DNA of 64,000 bases from JBAZMA01 sp041649995 (GTDB lineage: Bacteria; Omnitrophota; Gorgyraeia; Velamenicoccales; Velamenicoccaceae), in contig JBAZMA010000003.1 of the NCBI GenBank assembly GCA_041649995.1, positions 124,001-188,000 of the forward strand, written 5' to 3'. Of the stretch, positions 51,782 through 60,878 are shown piece after piece. Both the position numbers and the translations under genes were made by a program. The notes beneath the pieces were generated by a model. It saw only the letters and a list, made by a program, of their open reading frames with translations, had not been told where the DNA came from and ran no database searches. Position 1 is the stretch's first letter. Every line of letters starts with the position of its first letter.

Positions 51782-53572
51782 ATGCCACCGAGATATGTCA
51801 TCACATTGTGCGACGGGCCTACATGCATCCATAAGAGGTCCAAGGAACTGGAAGTAGCGATTGAAAGCGAATTGGCCAAGCGGGAGTTGACCGATAAGGT
51901 CAGGGTCCATTTGTCCGGCTGTCTGGGGATGTGCGCCAAGGGTCCTGTCATGGTCGTGAATCCCCAATACACGATTTACGGCGGCGTCACCGCGGCCGAT
52001 ATCCCGGAAATCATCGAGAGCCATATCGGCAGGAGAAAACCCCTGGCCAGGCTCGCCGTGGATGAAGACCATTTGTTCAACAGGTTTTTCAGGGTGTTCG
52101 GGGACGTGAATTTTTTCGGCAGGCAGATGAGGATCGTCCTGCGCAATTGCGGCATTATCGACCCGGAGAATATCGACGACTATCTTTCTGTGCGGGGCTA
52201 TGAGGCCCTGGGCAAGGTTTTGACCGAATTGACTCCGGCAGAGGTCATCAGCCAGGTGAAACGTTCGGGTTTGAGGGGCCGGGGGGGCGCGGGTTTCCCC
52301 ACGGGTATCAAATGGGAACTGACCGCCCGTCAGCAATCGGGCGAAAAATATCTGATTTGTAATGCCGATGAGGGGGATCCGGGCGCGTTCATGGACAGGA
52401 GCACCATTGAAGGAGATCCCCACACGGTTCTGGAGGGTATGATCATCGGCGCTTATGCCATCGGCGCCAAAAAAGGTTTTATCTATATCCGCGCGGAATA
52501 TCCTCTGGCGATCGAAAGGCTCAAGAAGGCCATCGCGGCCGCCAGAAAAGAAGGCTTTTTGGGGGACAACATCCTGGGTTCCGATTTTTCCTTTGATATC
52601 GAGATCAGGCTGGGGGCGGGGGCGTTTGTCTGCGGCGAGGAGACCGCCCTGATCCATTCGGTGGAAGGGCATCGCGGCATGCCGCGGCCGCGGCCGCCGT
52701 ATCCGTCCGTCCAGGGGCTTTTTGACGCGCCGACTTTGATCAACAACGTCGAAACCTGGGCGAATATCCCTGTCATTATTCTCGACGGGGCGGAGTGGTT
52801 CAGTTCCATCGGCACGGAAAAGAGCAAGGGGACCAAGGTGTTCGCCCTGGCCGGAAAGATCAAAAACACCGGCTTGATCGAGGTGCCCATGGGAGTGACG
52901 CTGCGTTCCATCATTTACGATATCGGCGGAGGGATTCCCAACAACAAAAAATTCAAGGCACTGCAGACCGGAGGGCCGTCCGGCGGATGCCTGTCCGAGG
53001 ATTATCTGGATACGAAAATCGATTATGAATCCCTGGCGGCGGCCGGTTCGATCATGGGATCGGGCGGCATGATCGTCATGGATGAGGATTCCTGCATGGT
53101 CAATATCGCGCGGTTTTTCCTGGAATTCACGCAGAATGAGTCCTGCGGGAAATGCACGCCATGCCGGGAAGGCACCAAGAGGATGCTGGAGATCCTCACG
53201 CGCATCAGCGAGGGCAAGGGCCGGGAAGGGGACATCGAGAAACTGGAGCGGCTGGGTCATCTTATCAAGAAGGCCTCGCTCTGCGGGCTGGGGCAGTCGG
53301 CGCCAAACCCCGTCTTAAGCACCATCAAGAATTTCCGGCAGGAATACGAGGACCATATCCGGTTGAAGAAATGCCGCGCGGGCGCCTGTTCGGCGCTTTG
53401 CGGCTACGAGATCACCGACTCTTGCGTCGGATGTACGGCCTGCAAAAAAGCCTGCCCTGTGGGCGCGATCACGGGAAATCCGAAGGCCGCTCACAGGATA
53501 GACCAGGAGAAGTGCATCAAGTGCGGAGCGTGTCTGGAGATATGCAAATTCAGCGCGATCAAACGCGGATAA
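51782..53572 (+). CDS. hydB: [FeFe]-hydrogenase flavin subunit HydB (NADH-binding)
   Basis: 596 residues. In order: an N-terminal [2Fe-2S] thioredoxin-like domain (LCDGPTCIHK, SGCLGMCAKG), an NADH/FMN domain (GRGGAGFPTGIKWE, NADEGDPGAFMDR), an N3-type 4Fe-4S site (ESCGKCTPCREG), and a C-terminal pair of 4Fe-4S motifs (CVGCTACKKACP and CIKCGACLEIC). It passes electrons between NADH, ferredoxin and HydA; HydABC complexes of this design are electron-bifurcating. AGGGAGCAGG precedes the ATG. It forms the middle of hydB-hydA-hydC. Confidence 0.96.
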   Translation: MPPRYVITLCDGPTCIHKRSKELEVAIESELAKRELTDKVRVHLSGCLGMCAKGPVMVVNPQYTIYGGVTAADIPEIIESHIGRRKPLARLAVDEDHLFNRFFRVFGDVNFFGRQMRIVLRNCGIIDPENIDDYLSVRGYEALGKVLTELTPAEVISQVKRSGLRGRGGAGFPTGIKWELTARQQSGEKYLICNADEGDPGAFMDRSTIEGDPHTVLEGMIIGAYAIGAKKGFIYIRAEYPLAIERLKKAIAAARKEGFLGDNILGSDFSFDIEIRLGAGAFVCGEETALIHSVEGHRGMPRPRPPYPSVQGLFDAPTLINNVETWANIPVIILDGAEWFSSIGTEKSKGTKVFALAGKIKNTGLIEVPMGVTLRSIIYDIGGGIPNNKKFKALQTGGPSGGCLSEDYLDTKIDYESLAAAGSIMGSGGMIVMDEDSCMVNIARFFLEFTQNESCGKCTPCREGTKRMLEILTRISEGKGREGDIEKLERLGHLIKKASLCGLGQSAPNPVLSTIKNFRQEYEDHIRLKKCRAGACSALCGYEITDSCVGCTACKKACPVGAITGNPKAAHRIDQEKCIKCGACLEICKFSAIKRG

Positions 53573-53636
53573 ATCAATTGAGGCCGCAGTTATGGAAGGA
53601 GTTCCATAAGGTGAGGCGTCATTAAAGGAGAAAATC

Positions 53637-55415
53637 ATGGAAGGCAAAAAAATAACGATCTCTATCGACGGGAAGCTTTATCAGACCCAGGAGGGCCTGA
53701 CGATCATGCAGGCCGCCGACCAGATGGGGTTCCATATCCCGCGCTTGTGCTATCACCCAAAACTTTCGATTGAAGGCGCCTGCCGCGTCTGTATCGTTGA
53801 GGTCGAAGGCATGAGATCCTATGTGGCCTCCTGCGCCTACCCCGTATCCGACGGCATGAAAATCCACACCAATACCCAGGAGATCCGCCGGGCGAGGCGC
53901 GATATCGTGGAATTGATCCTGGATAACCATCCTCAGGACTGCCACACCTGCGAACGCGACAGCAATTGTGAATTGCAGAGACTCGCTTCGTCGATGGGTA
54001 TCCGCAAGCGCCATTTCGAAGGAGAGCGCAAGCAGTACGACAAGGACCTTTCATCGACGTCGGTTGTCCGCGATCCCAACAAATGCATCCTTTGCGGCCG
54101 CTGCGTGCGCATATGTTCGGAGGTCCAGAAGATATCCAATCTCGGTTTCGCGCACAGGGGTTTTCAGACCGTCGTGATGCCGGCCTACAACATGCCGTTC
54201 AAAGACAGTGTCTGCACGGCGTGCGGGCAGTGCATCAATGTCTGTCCGACCGCGGCGTTCGTGGAAAAAGTGTACACGCAGGACCTTTTTCAGAAACTCA
54301 ATGACCCCAAGATCGTCAAGGTGGCGCAGATTGCTCCGTCCGTGCGGGCGGCCATCGGCGAGGCTTTTGGCCTGGAGGCTGGCCGCGCCATGGAGAAGGA
54401 ACTGACGGCGGCCCTCAGGCGCCTGGGATTCGATTACGTGTTCGATACCCAGTTCTCAGCCGACCTGACCATTATGGAGGAAGCCAGCGAATTTCTGGAG
54501 CGGCTGCAGGGCAAGGGCAAATTGCCCATGGTCACCTCCTGTTCGAGCGCCTGGATGAAGTGCGTCGAGCAGTTTCATCCGGACATGCTGGAGAATATCT
54601 CCACCTGCAAATCGCCGATGTCCATGATGGGCGCTTTGATCAGGACCTATTTTGCCGATAAGATCAAAAAAGAACCCAAGGACATCCTGAGCGTGGCGAT
54701 CATGTGCTGCACCGCTAAAAAATATGAGGCTGCCCGCCCGGAGCTGATGGTGAATGGATTGCCGGCGGTGGATATGGTTGTCACGACCCGGGAGATCGCC
54801 TGGATGATCAAATCCGCCGGGATCGATCTCCTGCATATCAAGGGCGAGGATTTTGACGAGCCCCTGGGGCTCTCATCCGGGGCCGGCGTTATTTTCGGCG
54901 CCACGGGCGGAGTCATGGAGGCGGCGATCCGGACCGCCTATGAGCTTTACACGGGTGAGACCTTGCTGGATATAGAGCTCGAGTCTTTGAGAGGTTTTCA
55001 GGGGATCAAGGAAGGCGCGATCACCATCGACGGCAAAGAGATCCGCGTCGCGGTGGCCCACGGTTTAGGCAATGCCGTGACGCTTTTGGATATGGCGCGC
55101 AAGGAGCCGGAAAAATACCATTTTATCGAGATCATGGGATGTCCGGGCGGATGCATCGGCGGAGGCGGACAACCTTACGCCGGCCTGAATTCCATTCCGC
55201 TCGATGAAGAATGCCTGAAGAAGAGGGCGCATGCTCTTTATGACCTGGATAGAGGCAAGACCATCCGCAGGAGCCATGAAAATCCGGATGTCCAGAGGCT
55301 TTATAAGGAGTTTTTGGGCAGGCCTTTGAGCGCCAAGTCCCACCAGTTGCTGCATACGCACTACAAAGCCAAGGAGCCCAGGGGGATCATCCCGCAGGAA
55401 CTGAAAGTCCGATGA
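53637..55415 (+). CDS. hydA: [FeFe]-hydrogenase catalytic subunit HydA
   Basis: 592 residues. N-terminal [2Fe-2S] (CYHPKLSIEGACRVC..C), His-Cys3 4Fe-4S (HPQDCHTCERDSNC), two 4Fe-4S motifs (CILCGRCVRIC, CTACGQCINVCP), then the H-cluster domain. The four H-cluster cysteines are present: L1 TSCSSAW (300-306), L2 MCCTAKK (356-362), L3 MGCPGGCIGGGGQ (500-512). L1 and L2 differ from the usual TSC(C/S)PxW and MPCTxKK: Pro to Ser in L1 and Pro to Cys in L2. The expected reaction is H2 production or uptake with HydB and HydC. TAAAGGAG precedes the ATG. No C-terminal [2Fe-2S] extension as in Thermotoga. Confidence 0.96.
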   Translation: MEGKKITISIDGKLYQTQEGLTIMQAADQMGFHIPRLCYHPKLSIEGACRVCIVEVEGMRSYVASCAYPVSDGMKIHTNTQEIRRARRDIVELILDNHPQDCHTCERDSNCELQRLASSMGIRKRHFEGERKQYDKDLSSTSVVRDPNKCILCGRCVRICSEVQKISNLGFAHRGFQTVVMPAYNMPFKDSVCTACGQCINVCPTAAFVEKVYTQDLFQKLNDPKIVKVAQIAPSVRAAIGEAFGLEAGRAMEKELTAALRRLGFDYVFDTQFSADLTIMEEASEFLERLQGKGKLPMVTSCSSAWMKCVEQFHPDMLENISTCKSPMSMMGALIRTYFADKIKKEPKDILSVAIMCCTAKKYEAARPELMVNGLPAVDMVVTTREIAWMIKSAGIDLLHIKGEDFDEPLGLSSGAGVIFGATGGVMEAAIRTAYELYTGETLLDIELESLRGFQGIKEGAITIDGKEIRVAVAHGLGNAVTLLDMARKEPEKYHFIEIMGCPGGCIGGGGQPYAGLNSIPLDEECLKKRAHALYDLDRGKTIRRSHENPDVQRLYKEFLGRPLSAKSHQLLHTHYKAKEPRGIIPQELKVR

Positions 55416-55499
55416 TCCGGCCCTCCCTTGTTCATGCCGAATGGCGGTTGTTTGTTTGAAACCAAATGAGTTTTTAGTTTAATCGCAGATGGAGAAAAG

Positions 55500-55979
55500 A
55501 TGATAACGACAGAAGACAGGAAAGCGGTTTTGAAAGAGTTCATGCAAAAGGTCAAAGAGCAGAAGCATCCGGAGTCCCAGCTGATCGCGATTTTGCACAA
55601 GGCCCAGGAACTCTACGGTTATCTGGAGCAGCCCGTGATGGATGAGATTGCCCTGACGATGAATATCCCTACGGCGCACATCTGGGGAGTGGCCACATTC
55701 TATCACTATTTTAATTTGAAGCCCAAGGGGCGGCATACAATCTCCGTCTGCCTGGGGACAGCCTGTTACGTTAAAGGCGCCGGGCAGGTCCTGGAGGCCA
55801 TTAAAAAAGAGCTTAAGCTTGAGATCGGGCAGACAACCCAGGATGGGATGTTTACCCTGGCTGAGACACGCTGTCTGGGCACCTGCGGGCTCGCGCCCGT
55901 CATGATGATCGATGAAAAGATCTACGGCAATCTGACGCCGAAGAAAACAGTCGAAATATTGAATAGCTTTAAAAAATAA
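55500..55979 (+). CDS. hydC: [FeFe]-hydrogenase NuoE-like subunit HydC
   Basis: 159 residues, all-helical N-half (LIAILHKAQELYGYL, IPTAHIWGVATFYHYF) and a thioredoxin-like [2Fe-2S] half with four cysteines in SVCLGTACYVKG and TRCLGTCGLAP. It is the third subunit of trimeric HydABC, usually contacting HydB. The gene order B-A-C differs from the common C-B-A. It starts 85 bp after hydA at ATG 55500 with a GGAGAAAAG RBS. Confidence 0.95.
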   Translation: MITTEDRKAVLKEFMQKVKEQKHPESQLIAILHKAQELYGYLEQPVMDEIALTMNIPTAHIWGVATFYHYFNLKPKGRHTISVCLGTACYVKGAGQVLEAIKKELKLEIGQTTQDGMFTLAETRCLGTCGLAPVMMIDEKIYGNLTPKKTVEILNSFKK

Positions 55980-56031
55980 CAGTCTTTAAGAGCCGGCAAG
56001 GCATTCTTCTTCAACTTCTTTGAGTAACGAT

Positions 56032-57417
56032 ATGAAATATATCGACGAACGGAAAATCAAGGATCTGCTGGTTCACGCCGCCAAAACGTCGCGCGCGGAT
56101 GTCGAGGCGATCCTGGAGCGCAGCCGGAGGCTCAAAGGCCTGAGCCTTGAGGAGACGGCGGCGCTTCTGACTGTTTCAGACGCTGATTTGATTGCCAAGA
56201 TCTTCGCCGCCGCGGCCTGGGTGAAAAATGAGATCTATGGCAGCAGGGTCGTGTTATTCGCGCCGCTCTACACCAGCAATCACTGCGTCAATCAATGCCG
56301 TTATTGCGCGTTTCAAAGCGGCAACCGGGATATCCAGAGAAAGGCCTTGAGCCGGGATGAGATCACGCGGGAAGTCGCCTGGCTTTTGAAGAGAGGGCAT
56401 AAGAGGCTTTTGATCGTGGCCGGGGAATTCGACACGCGCGAGGATCTCCTGGTCGACAGTTATGTGGAGGCTATCGAAACGGCGTATGAGGTGTGCGTGG
56501 GCCCTCACCGCATCCGGCGTATCAATATCAATTGCGCGCCTCTGAGCGTGGAAGGTTTCCAGAGGCTTAAAAAAGCGGGCATAGGGACTTATCAGGTTTT
56601 TCAGGAAACTTATCACGAAGAGACTTACAGGAGCCTGCATCCCGGCGGCCCGAAAAGCGACCCCGACAACCGCTTGGACGCCGTGGACCGCGCTTTTTCC
56701 GCCGGAATCGATGATGTGGGTATCGGCGTGCTGTACGGTCTCTATGATGACCGGTTTGAGACGCTGGCCCTTTTGGAACATATCCGGCATCTTGAGGAAA
56801 CGTTCGGCATCGGGCCCCACACGGTGTCTGTTCCCCGGATTGAGCCCGCGGCGGGCGTCGACGACGGTTTTCATCAGGCCCACAGGGTCGGGGATGAAGA
56901 GTTTAAAAAGACCGTGGCTGTCCTGCGCTTGTCGATTCCCTATACCGGCATTATTTTATCGACGCGGGAAACCCCGGAATTGCGCAATGAGCTGTTCACC
57001 TTGGGCGTTTCTCAGGTGAGCGCCGAGTCCAGGACTTCCCCGGGCGGCTACAGCGCGCCTCCGGAGGCGGAGCAATCGCAGTTTTTTGTGAATGACGGCA
57101 GGACCCTGGATGAGATCATTTCTTCTTTGCTGGACAAAAAACTTTTGCCCAGTTTCTGCGCCGCCTGTTACCGCAAAGAGCGGACGGGCAAGGTTTTTAT
57201 GGATCTGGCGAAACCCGGCACCATCAAAGGCAAATGCCAGATGAACGCCCTGATCACACTCCGGGAATATCTGGATGATTTCGCGTCGCCTGAAACACGG
57301 CGCCGGGGATACCGGTTGATCGAGGAGGCCAGGAATTCCCTGGATGAGGAGTCCCGACGCAGGCTGGGATTGTTCTTTGAGGGTATCGAAAAGGGGACCA
57401 GGGACGAATATGTCTGA
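56032..57417 (+). CDS. hydG: [FeFe]-hydrogenase maturase HydG (radical SAM tyrosine lyase)
   Basis: 461 residues from ATG 56032 (a TTG lies 4 codons upstream). The radical SAM cluster is CVNQCRYC (C85, C89, C92). The C-terminal auxiliary-cluster region FCAACYRKERTGKVFMDLAK with a later KGKCQMNALITL is unique to HydG. It splits tyrosine into CO and cyanide for the H-cluster. Its stop overlaps the hydE start by 8 bp, so the two maturases are co-translated. Confidence 0.96.
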   Translation: MKYIDERKIKDLLVHAAKTSRADVEAILERSRRLKGLSLEETAALLTVSDADLIAKIFAAAAWVKNEIYGSRVVLFAPLYTSNHCVNQCRYCAFQSGNRDIQRKALSRDEITREVAWLLKRGHKRLLIVAGEFDTREDLLVDSYVEAIETAYEVCVGPHRIRRININCAPLSVEGFQRLKKAGIGTYQVFQETYHEETYRSLHPGGPKSDPDNRLDAVDRAFSAGIDDVGIGVLYGLYDDRFETLALLEHIRHLEETFGIGPHTVSVPRIEPAAGVDDGFHQAHRVGDEEFKKTVAVLRLSIPYTGIILSTRETPELRNELFTLGVSQVSAESRTSPGGYSAPPEAEQSQFFVNDGRTLDEIISSLLDKKLLPSFCAACYRKERTGKVFMDLAKPGTIKGKCQMNALITLREYLDDFASPETRRRGYRLIEEARNSLDEESRRRLGLFFEGIEKGTRDEYV

Positions 57418-58462
57418 ACGGGATGTTCTTATAGACCGCTTGTCTGAAAGCCCTTTGCCGGACGCCAGGGACCTGGTGAGGCTTTTGTCTTTATCCCGGG
57501 ACGAGGCGCAAGCGCTGTTTCAAAGGGCTGATGACGTCCGGCGGACGGCTTGCGGAGACGGGATTTTGCTCCGGGCCCTTGTCGAATTTTCGAACCGCTG
57601 CAGCCGCCGGTGTTTTTATTGCGGTTTGCACAAAGAGCGCGCAGCATTGAAGCGTTATCAGATGACCTCAGAGGAGATCCGCGCCTGCGTCGCTCAAGTC
57701 GCGGACAAGGGCATCAAGACCGTTGTTTTGCAGTCGGGAGAGGATGACGCCCTGGATGCCGAATGGCTGGCGGATGTCATTGCTTCCTTGAAATCCTGTT
57801 ACGATATCGCGGTCACGTTGTCCTGCGGCGAAAAAAGCGAAGAGGTCTATGATTTGTGGCGCCGGGCAGGCGCGGACCGGTATCTTTTGAAGATCGAAAC
57901 GTCCAATCCGGCCCTCTATAAAAAGATGCATCCGGACATGAGCCTTGAGAACAGGGTCTATTGTCTGCGTGTTTTGAGGGACCTGGGTTATCAGGTGGGT
58001 TCAGGGTCTTTGGTCGGCCTTAAAGGGCAGTCCCTGGAAGATCTGGCGGCGGATATCATTTTTTTCAAAGTCCATGATTTTGATATGCTGGGGATAGGCC
58101 CTTTTATCCCGCACCCTCAGACGCCTCACGCTGCCTGCCGGCAGGGGGATATCCTTTTGACGTTGAAAATGCTGGCTCTGACCAGGATCATGACCAGAAA
58201 TCCTCATATGCCGGCGACAACCGCGATTGGCAGCGTCGAGGAGGGCCGCGACCACAGGTTGAGCGCCCTGAAGGCAGGGGCTAATGTCGTGATGCCGAAT
58301 TTCACGCCTGCGGCCTACAGACCGTTGTATGAGATCTACCCGCACAAACGGTGCCTCAGTGAGCAGCCGGGAGCCTGCGTGCCTTGTCTGGAAGGTATGG
58401 CGGGAGAATTGGGCCGGTTCTTAGATTACGGCAGGGGGGATTCCATCAGGTCCTGTTCCTGA
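57410..58462 (+). CDS. hydE: [FeFe]-hydrogenase maturase HydE (radical SAM)
   Basis: 350 residues. The radical SAM motif is CSRRCFYC (C64, C68, C71). Other marks: TVVLQSGEDDALD, LKIETSNPALYKKMHP, GSGSLVGLKGQSLEDLA and FIPHPQTPHA. It acts with HydG and HydF in building the di-iron subcluster and its dithiolate bridge. The start overlaps hydG by 8 bp (ATG 57410). There is no terminator after it, but a promoter at 58495 begins a new message. Confidence 0.95.
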   Translation: MSERDVLIDRLSESPLPDARDLVRLLSLSRDEAQALFQRADDVRRTACGDGILLRALVEFSNRCSRRCFYCGLHKERAALKRYQMTSEEIRACVAQVADKGIKTVVLQSGEDDALDAEWLADVIASLKSCYDIAVTLSCGEKSEEVYDLWRRAGADRYLLKIETSNPALYKKMHPDMSLENRVYCLRVLRDLGYQVGSGSLVGLKGQSLEDLAADIIFFKVHDFDMLGIGPFIPHPQTPHAACRQGDILLTLKMLALTRIMTRNPHMPATTAIGSVEEGRDHRLSALKAGANVVMPNFTPAAYRPLYEIYPHKRCLSEQPGACVPCLEGMAGELGRFLDYGRGDSIRSCS

Positions 58463-58494
58463 AGTTTCGCGGATTTTGCCCGTGACGTTTTGCG

Positions 58495-58503
58495 TGATAT
58501 AAT
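58495..58503 (+). promoter_or_regulatory. Extended -10 promoter before the cluster response regulator
   Basis: TGATATAAT, a TGn extended -10, with a weak TTTGCC or TTGCCC near -35 (58475-58481). It lies ~100 bp before the gene at 58601, after hydE. Confidence 0.55.
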
Positions 58504-58600
58504 AATCCCTGAAAAACCGGCCGGAAATGTCGCCGCCGGGAGGGGGAAAAAGGCGCGGCTTGTTTTTTCAAGTCAACGCCACTTGAGAAAGGGGTAAAGC

Positions 58601-58987
58601 ATGGCTGGAAAAATTCTGATCATCGATGACGATGCCGATTACGTGGAAGCGATGAACACGCTGTTGACCGCGAAAAACTATCAGGTGATCTCGGCCCCTG
58701 ACGGCCAGGAGGGATTCAAGAAGGCCAAAGCCGAGTCTCCGGACCTGATCCTGCTGGATGTCATGATGACGCATAAGAGCGAAGGGTTTGACGTGGCGCG
58801 GAGCTTGAAGGGGGATGAGGCAACCCGGCAGATCCCCGTTGTCCTTATCACCGGTATTCGCAGGGAAATGAACCTTCCGTTCGGTTTTGAAGCCGATCCG
58901 GATTGGCTGCCTGTCAAGACTGTCCTGGAGAAGCCCATCAAACCGGATGTTCTTCTGAAGGCCGTTGAAGAAAACATCAAAAAGTAG
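58601..58987 (+). CDS. Single-domain response regulator in the hydrogenase cluster
   Basis: 128 residues, receiver only: acidic pocket IIDDDAD, phospho-Asp in LLDVMM, Thr in VLITGI and Lys in LEKPIKP. The stretch MMTHKSEGFDVARSLKGD and the long loop NLPFGFEADPDWLP mark it as the DVMM-type subgroup found next to redox genes. No output domain is present. The kinase at 49392 is the nearest membrane sensor in the same cluster. AAAGGGGTAA precedes the ATG. Confidence 0.92.
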   Translation: MAGKILIIDDDADYVEAMNTLLTAKNYQVISAPDGQEGFKKAKAESPDLILLDVMMTHKSEGFDVARSLKGDEATRQIPVVLITGIRREMNLPFGFEADPDWLPVKTVLEKPIKPDVLLKAVEENIKK

Positions 58988-59068
58988 AATTTCCAATCCG
59001 TCCGGCGATCATGGGGGAACCGGATCTACCGGGCATTTTGAGATTCGGAATTTCAAAAGAGGTGTTGT

Positions 59069-59323
59069 ATGGACAAAGCCATTATGATCATTCATATGCA
59101 TCAGCGCAGGGAATCCGCGCCCAAGGTCCAGGAAACCCTGACGGATTTCGGCTGTATTATCAAAACCCGTCTGGGCGTGCACGACGGAGTCCTGGATAAG
59201 TGTTCTGACGAGGGCCTGATCCTTTTGGAATTGGTAGGCCCTGCCGCGCAAACGCAGTCCCTGGAGGCGCGTCTTCAAGCCCTTCCCGGAGTCAAGACGA
59301 AAACTGTCGGTATTCCGCTTTAA
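59069..59323 (+). CDS. TM1266-family iron-only hydrogenase system regulator (ACT-like)
   Basis: 84 residues with the ferredoxin-like ACT fold: IMIIHMHQRRESAPKVQETL, IIKTRLGVHD, LILLELVG and a LEARLQALPGVKTKTV C-terminal helix and strand. This matches the small TM1266-type proteins found in hydrogenase gene clusters and annotated as hydrogenase system regulators; ligand and target are not known. AGAGGTG precedes the ATG. Repeat island 3 follows directly, then hydF. Confidence 0.83.
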   Translation: MDKAIMIIHMHQRRESAPKVQETLTDFGCIIKTRLGVHDGVLDKCSDEGLILLELVGPAAQTQSLEARLQALPGVKTKTVGIPL

Positions 59324-59513
59324 AAAATTAAGAATTAAGAATGAAGAATGAAGAATGGGCGTATAGCGTATGGCTTATAGCAAAGACAGAAATCAGAGAT
59401 CCGAAGGACGAGAGACGAAAAACAATTAAGAATTAAAAATTAAGAATGAAGAATGATTTAGGTGCTAGGGGCTAGGTGTCAGGGACTAACTAGAACCTAA
59501 ACCCTAGTCCTTA
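59324..59513. repeat. Repeat island 3 within the hydrogenase cluster
   Basis: Begins at the TM1266-gene stop with AAAAATTAAGAATTAAGAATG-type units (24 bp at 59327-59350 identical to 32471-32494), then GTATAGCGTATGGCTTATAGC and a second AATTAAGAATTAAAAATTAAG block near 59424. It ends in a direct-repeat pair GGTGCTAGGGGCTAGG and AGGGACTAAC...CCCTAGTCC. It separates hydF from the rest of the cluster. Confidence 0.82.
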
Positions 59514-59529
59514 CGCCGGTTATCTTTCC

Positions 59530-60780
59530 ATGATCAAAACTCCTAAATCCCTGCGTTTGCATATCGGCCTGTTCGGCCGCACGAATGTCGGGAAATCCAG
59601 CTTCCTGAATTATGTCTGCGGCCAGGATGTGGCCATCACCTCTCACATCCCCGGCACAACGACTGATGTCGTGGAAAAGCCCATGGAGCTCCTGCCTTTG
59701 GGCCCCGTTGTTTTTTTGGATACCGCCGGGCTTGATGATTCTTCAGACCTGGGGGTTTATCGCATCCAGAAGACCAGGAAAGTCTTCGATCGTTCGGACG
59801 TGATCTGTCTTTTGACCGAGGCGGATGCCTGGGGTGAATACGAAGAAGACGTGGCGCGGGAAGCCTCTGTCAGGAATATCCCCGTTCTTGTTGTGATCAA
59901 TAAAACCGATCTCAAGAAACCTTCCGAGGCCTTTCTGGAAACTCTCAAACCGCTCTTCCAGCGGATTCTTTCCTGCAGCTGCGCGGACAGACAGGCCAGG
60001 GATCCTTTTGTCCACGCTTTTAAGGCCCATCTTATTGAAATTTCTCCGGAGGAATTTTTGAATCCGGCGGATCTCGTGGGGGACCTGGTCCCTTCCGGAG
60101 GCACAGCCGTTTTTGTCGTCCCCATTGATCTGGAAGCGCCTCGCGGCCGCCTGATCCTGCCGCAGGTGCAGGCCATCCGGGACGCGCTGGACCACGATAT
60201 CTCTGTTGTTGTTGTCAAGGAAAGCGGCATCAAAAGGGTCCTGGATAATCTCAAAAATCCTCCGGACCTGGTCGTTTGCGATTCCCAGGCTGTTTTTGAA
60301 ATGGTGTCAGCCCTGCCTGAGAATGTTAAATGCACGACGTTCTCAATCCTTTTTTCCAGGTTCAAGGGGGATCTGCTGGAAGCTGTGCGCAGCGTAGGCG
60401 TCATCAAGGGCCTTGCGGCCGGGGACAAGATTCTTATCGCCGAGGCTTGCACCCATCACGCCATCGAAGGGGATATTGGCCGCGTAAAGATCCCCCGATG
60501 GATGAAAAAATACACGGGCCTGGATCTGGAAATCCATGTTTGCTCGGGCAGGGATTTTCCGGAAGATATTCAGCGCTATAAGCTTGTGGTCCACTGCGGC
60601 GCCTGCATGTTCACGCGCCGGGAAATGCTGGCCCGTATTGAGAAGGCCAGGGAGGCAGGCGTGGCTATGACCAATTACGGCGTCTGTATTTCTTTTCTTC
60701 AGGGCGTCCTGGAAAGAGTTTTGTCTGCGTTTCCCTCCGCGCGAGAGTGCTTCCCCAAAGCGGAAAAGATCCCTTCTTAG
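59530..60780 (+). CDS. hydF: [FeFe]-hydrogenase maturation GTPase HydF
   Basis: 416 residues. GTPase domain with G1 GRTNVGKSS, G3 DTAGLDD and G4 NKTD; then a dimerisation domain and a C-terminal 4Fe-4S domain with EACTHH, HCGACM and a nearby His-rich segment. It is the scaffold on which the di-iron subcluster is built before transfer to HydA. It begins at ATG 59530, 16 bp after repeat island 3, with no clear RBS, so its translation may be weak or use a leaderless message. Confidence 0.95.
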   Translation: MIKTPKSLRLHIGLFGRTNVGKSSFLNYVCGQDVAITSHIPGTTTDVVEKPMELLPLGPVVFLDTAGLDDSSDLGVYRIQKTRKVFDRSDVICLLTEADAWGEYEEDVAREASVRNIPVLVVINKTDLKKPSEAFLETLKPLFQRILSCSCADRQARDPFVHAFKAHLIEISPEEFLNPADLVGDLVPSGGTAVFVVPIDLEAPRGRLILPQVQAIRDALDHDISVVVVKESGIKRVLDNLKNPPDLVVCDSQAVFEMVSALPENVKCTTFSILFSRFKGDLLEAVRSVGVIKGLAAGDKILIAEACTHHAIEGDIGRVKIPRWMKKYTGLDLEIHVCSGRDFPEDIQRYKLVVHCGACMFTRREMLARIEKAREAGVAMTNYGVCISFLQGVLERVLSAFPSARECFPKAEKIPS

Positions 60781-60872
60781 AAAAGAGCCGATTTTTGAAG
60801 GTTCTGTTTTTGTCTCTAAAAGGAGGATTCGGACTCCCTATTCTTTTTTATTTTCTTTTGATATTATTTTGT

Positions 60873-60878
60873 TATAAT
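60873..60878 (+). promoter_or_regulatory. -10 box upstream of thioredoxin-pta-ackA
   Basis: TATAAT in an AT-rich stretch; -35 is weak (ATTTTC). It gives a ~170-nt leader. The leader contains a 50-codon open frame 60894-61046 whose stop overlaps the thioredoxin RBS. No known riboswitch was recognised in 60781-61056. Confidence 0.5.
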
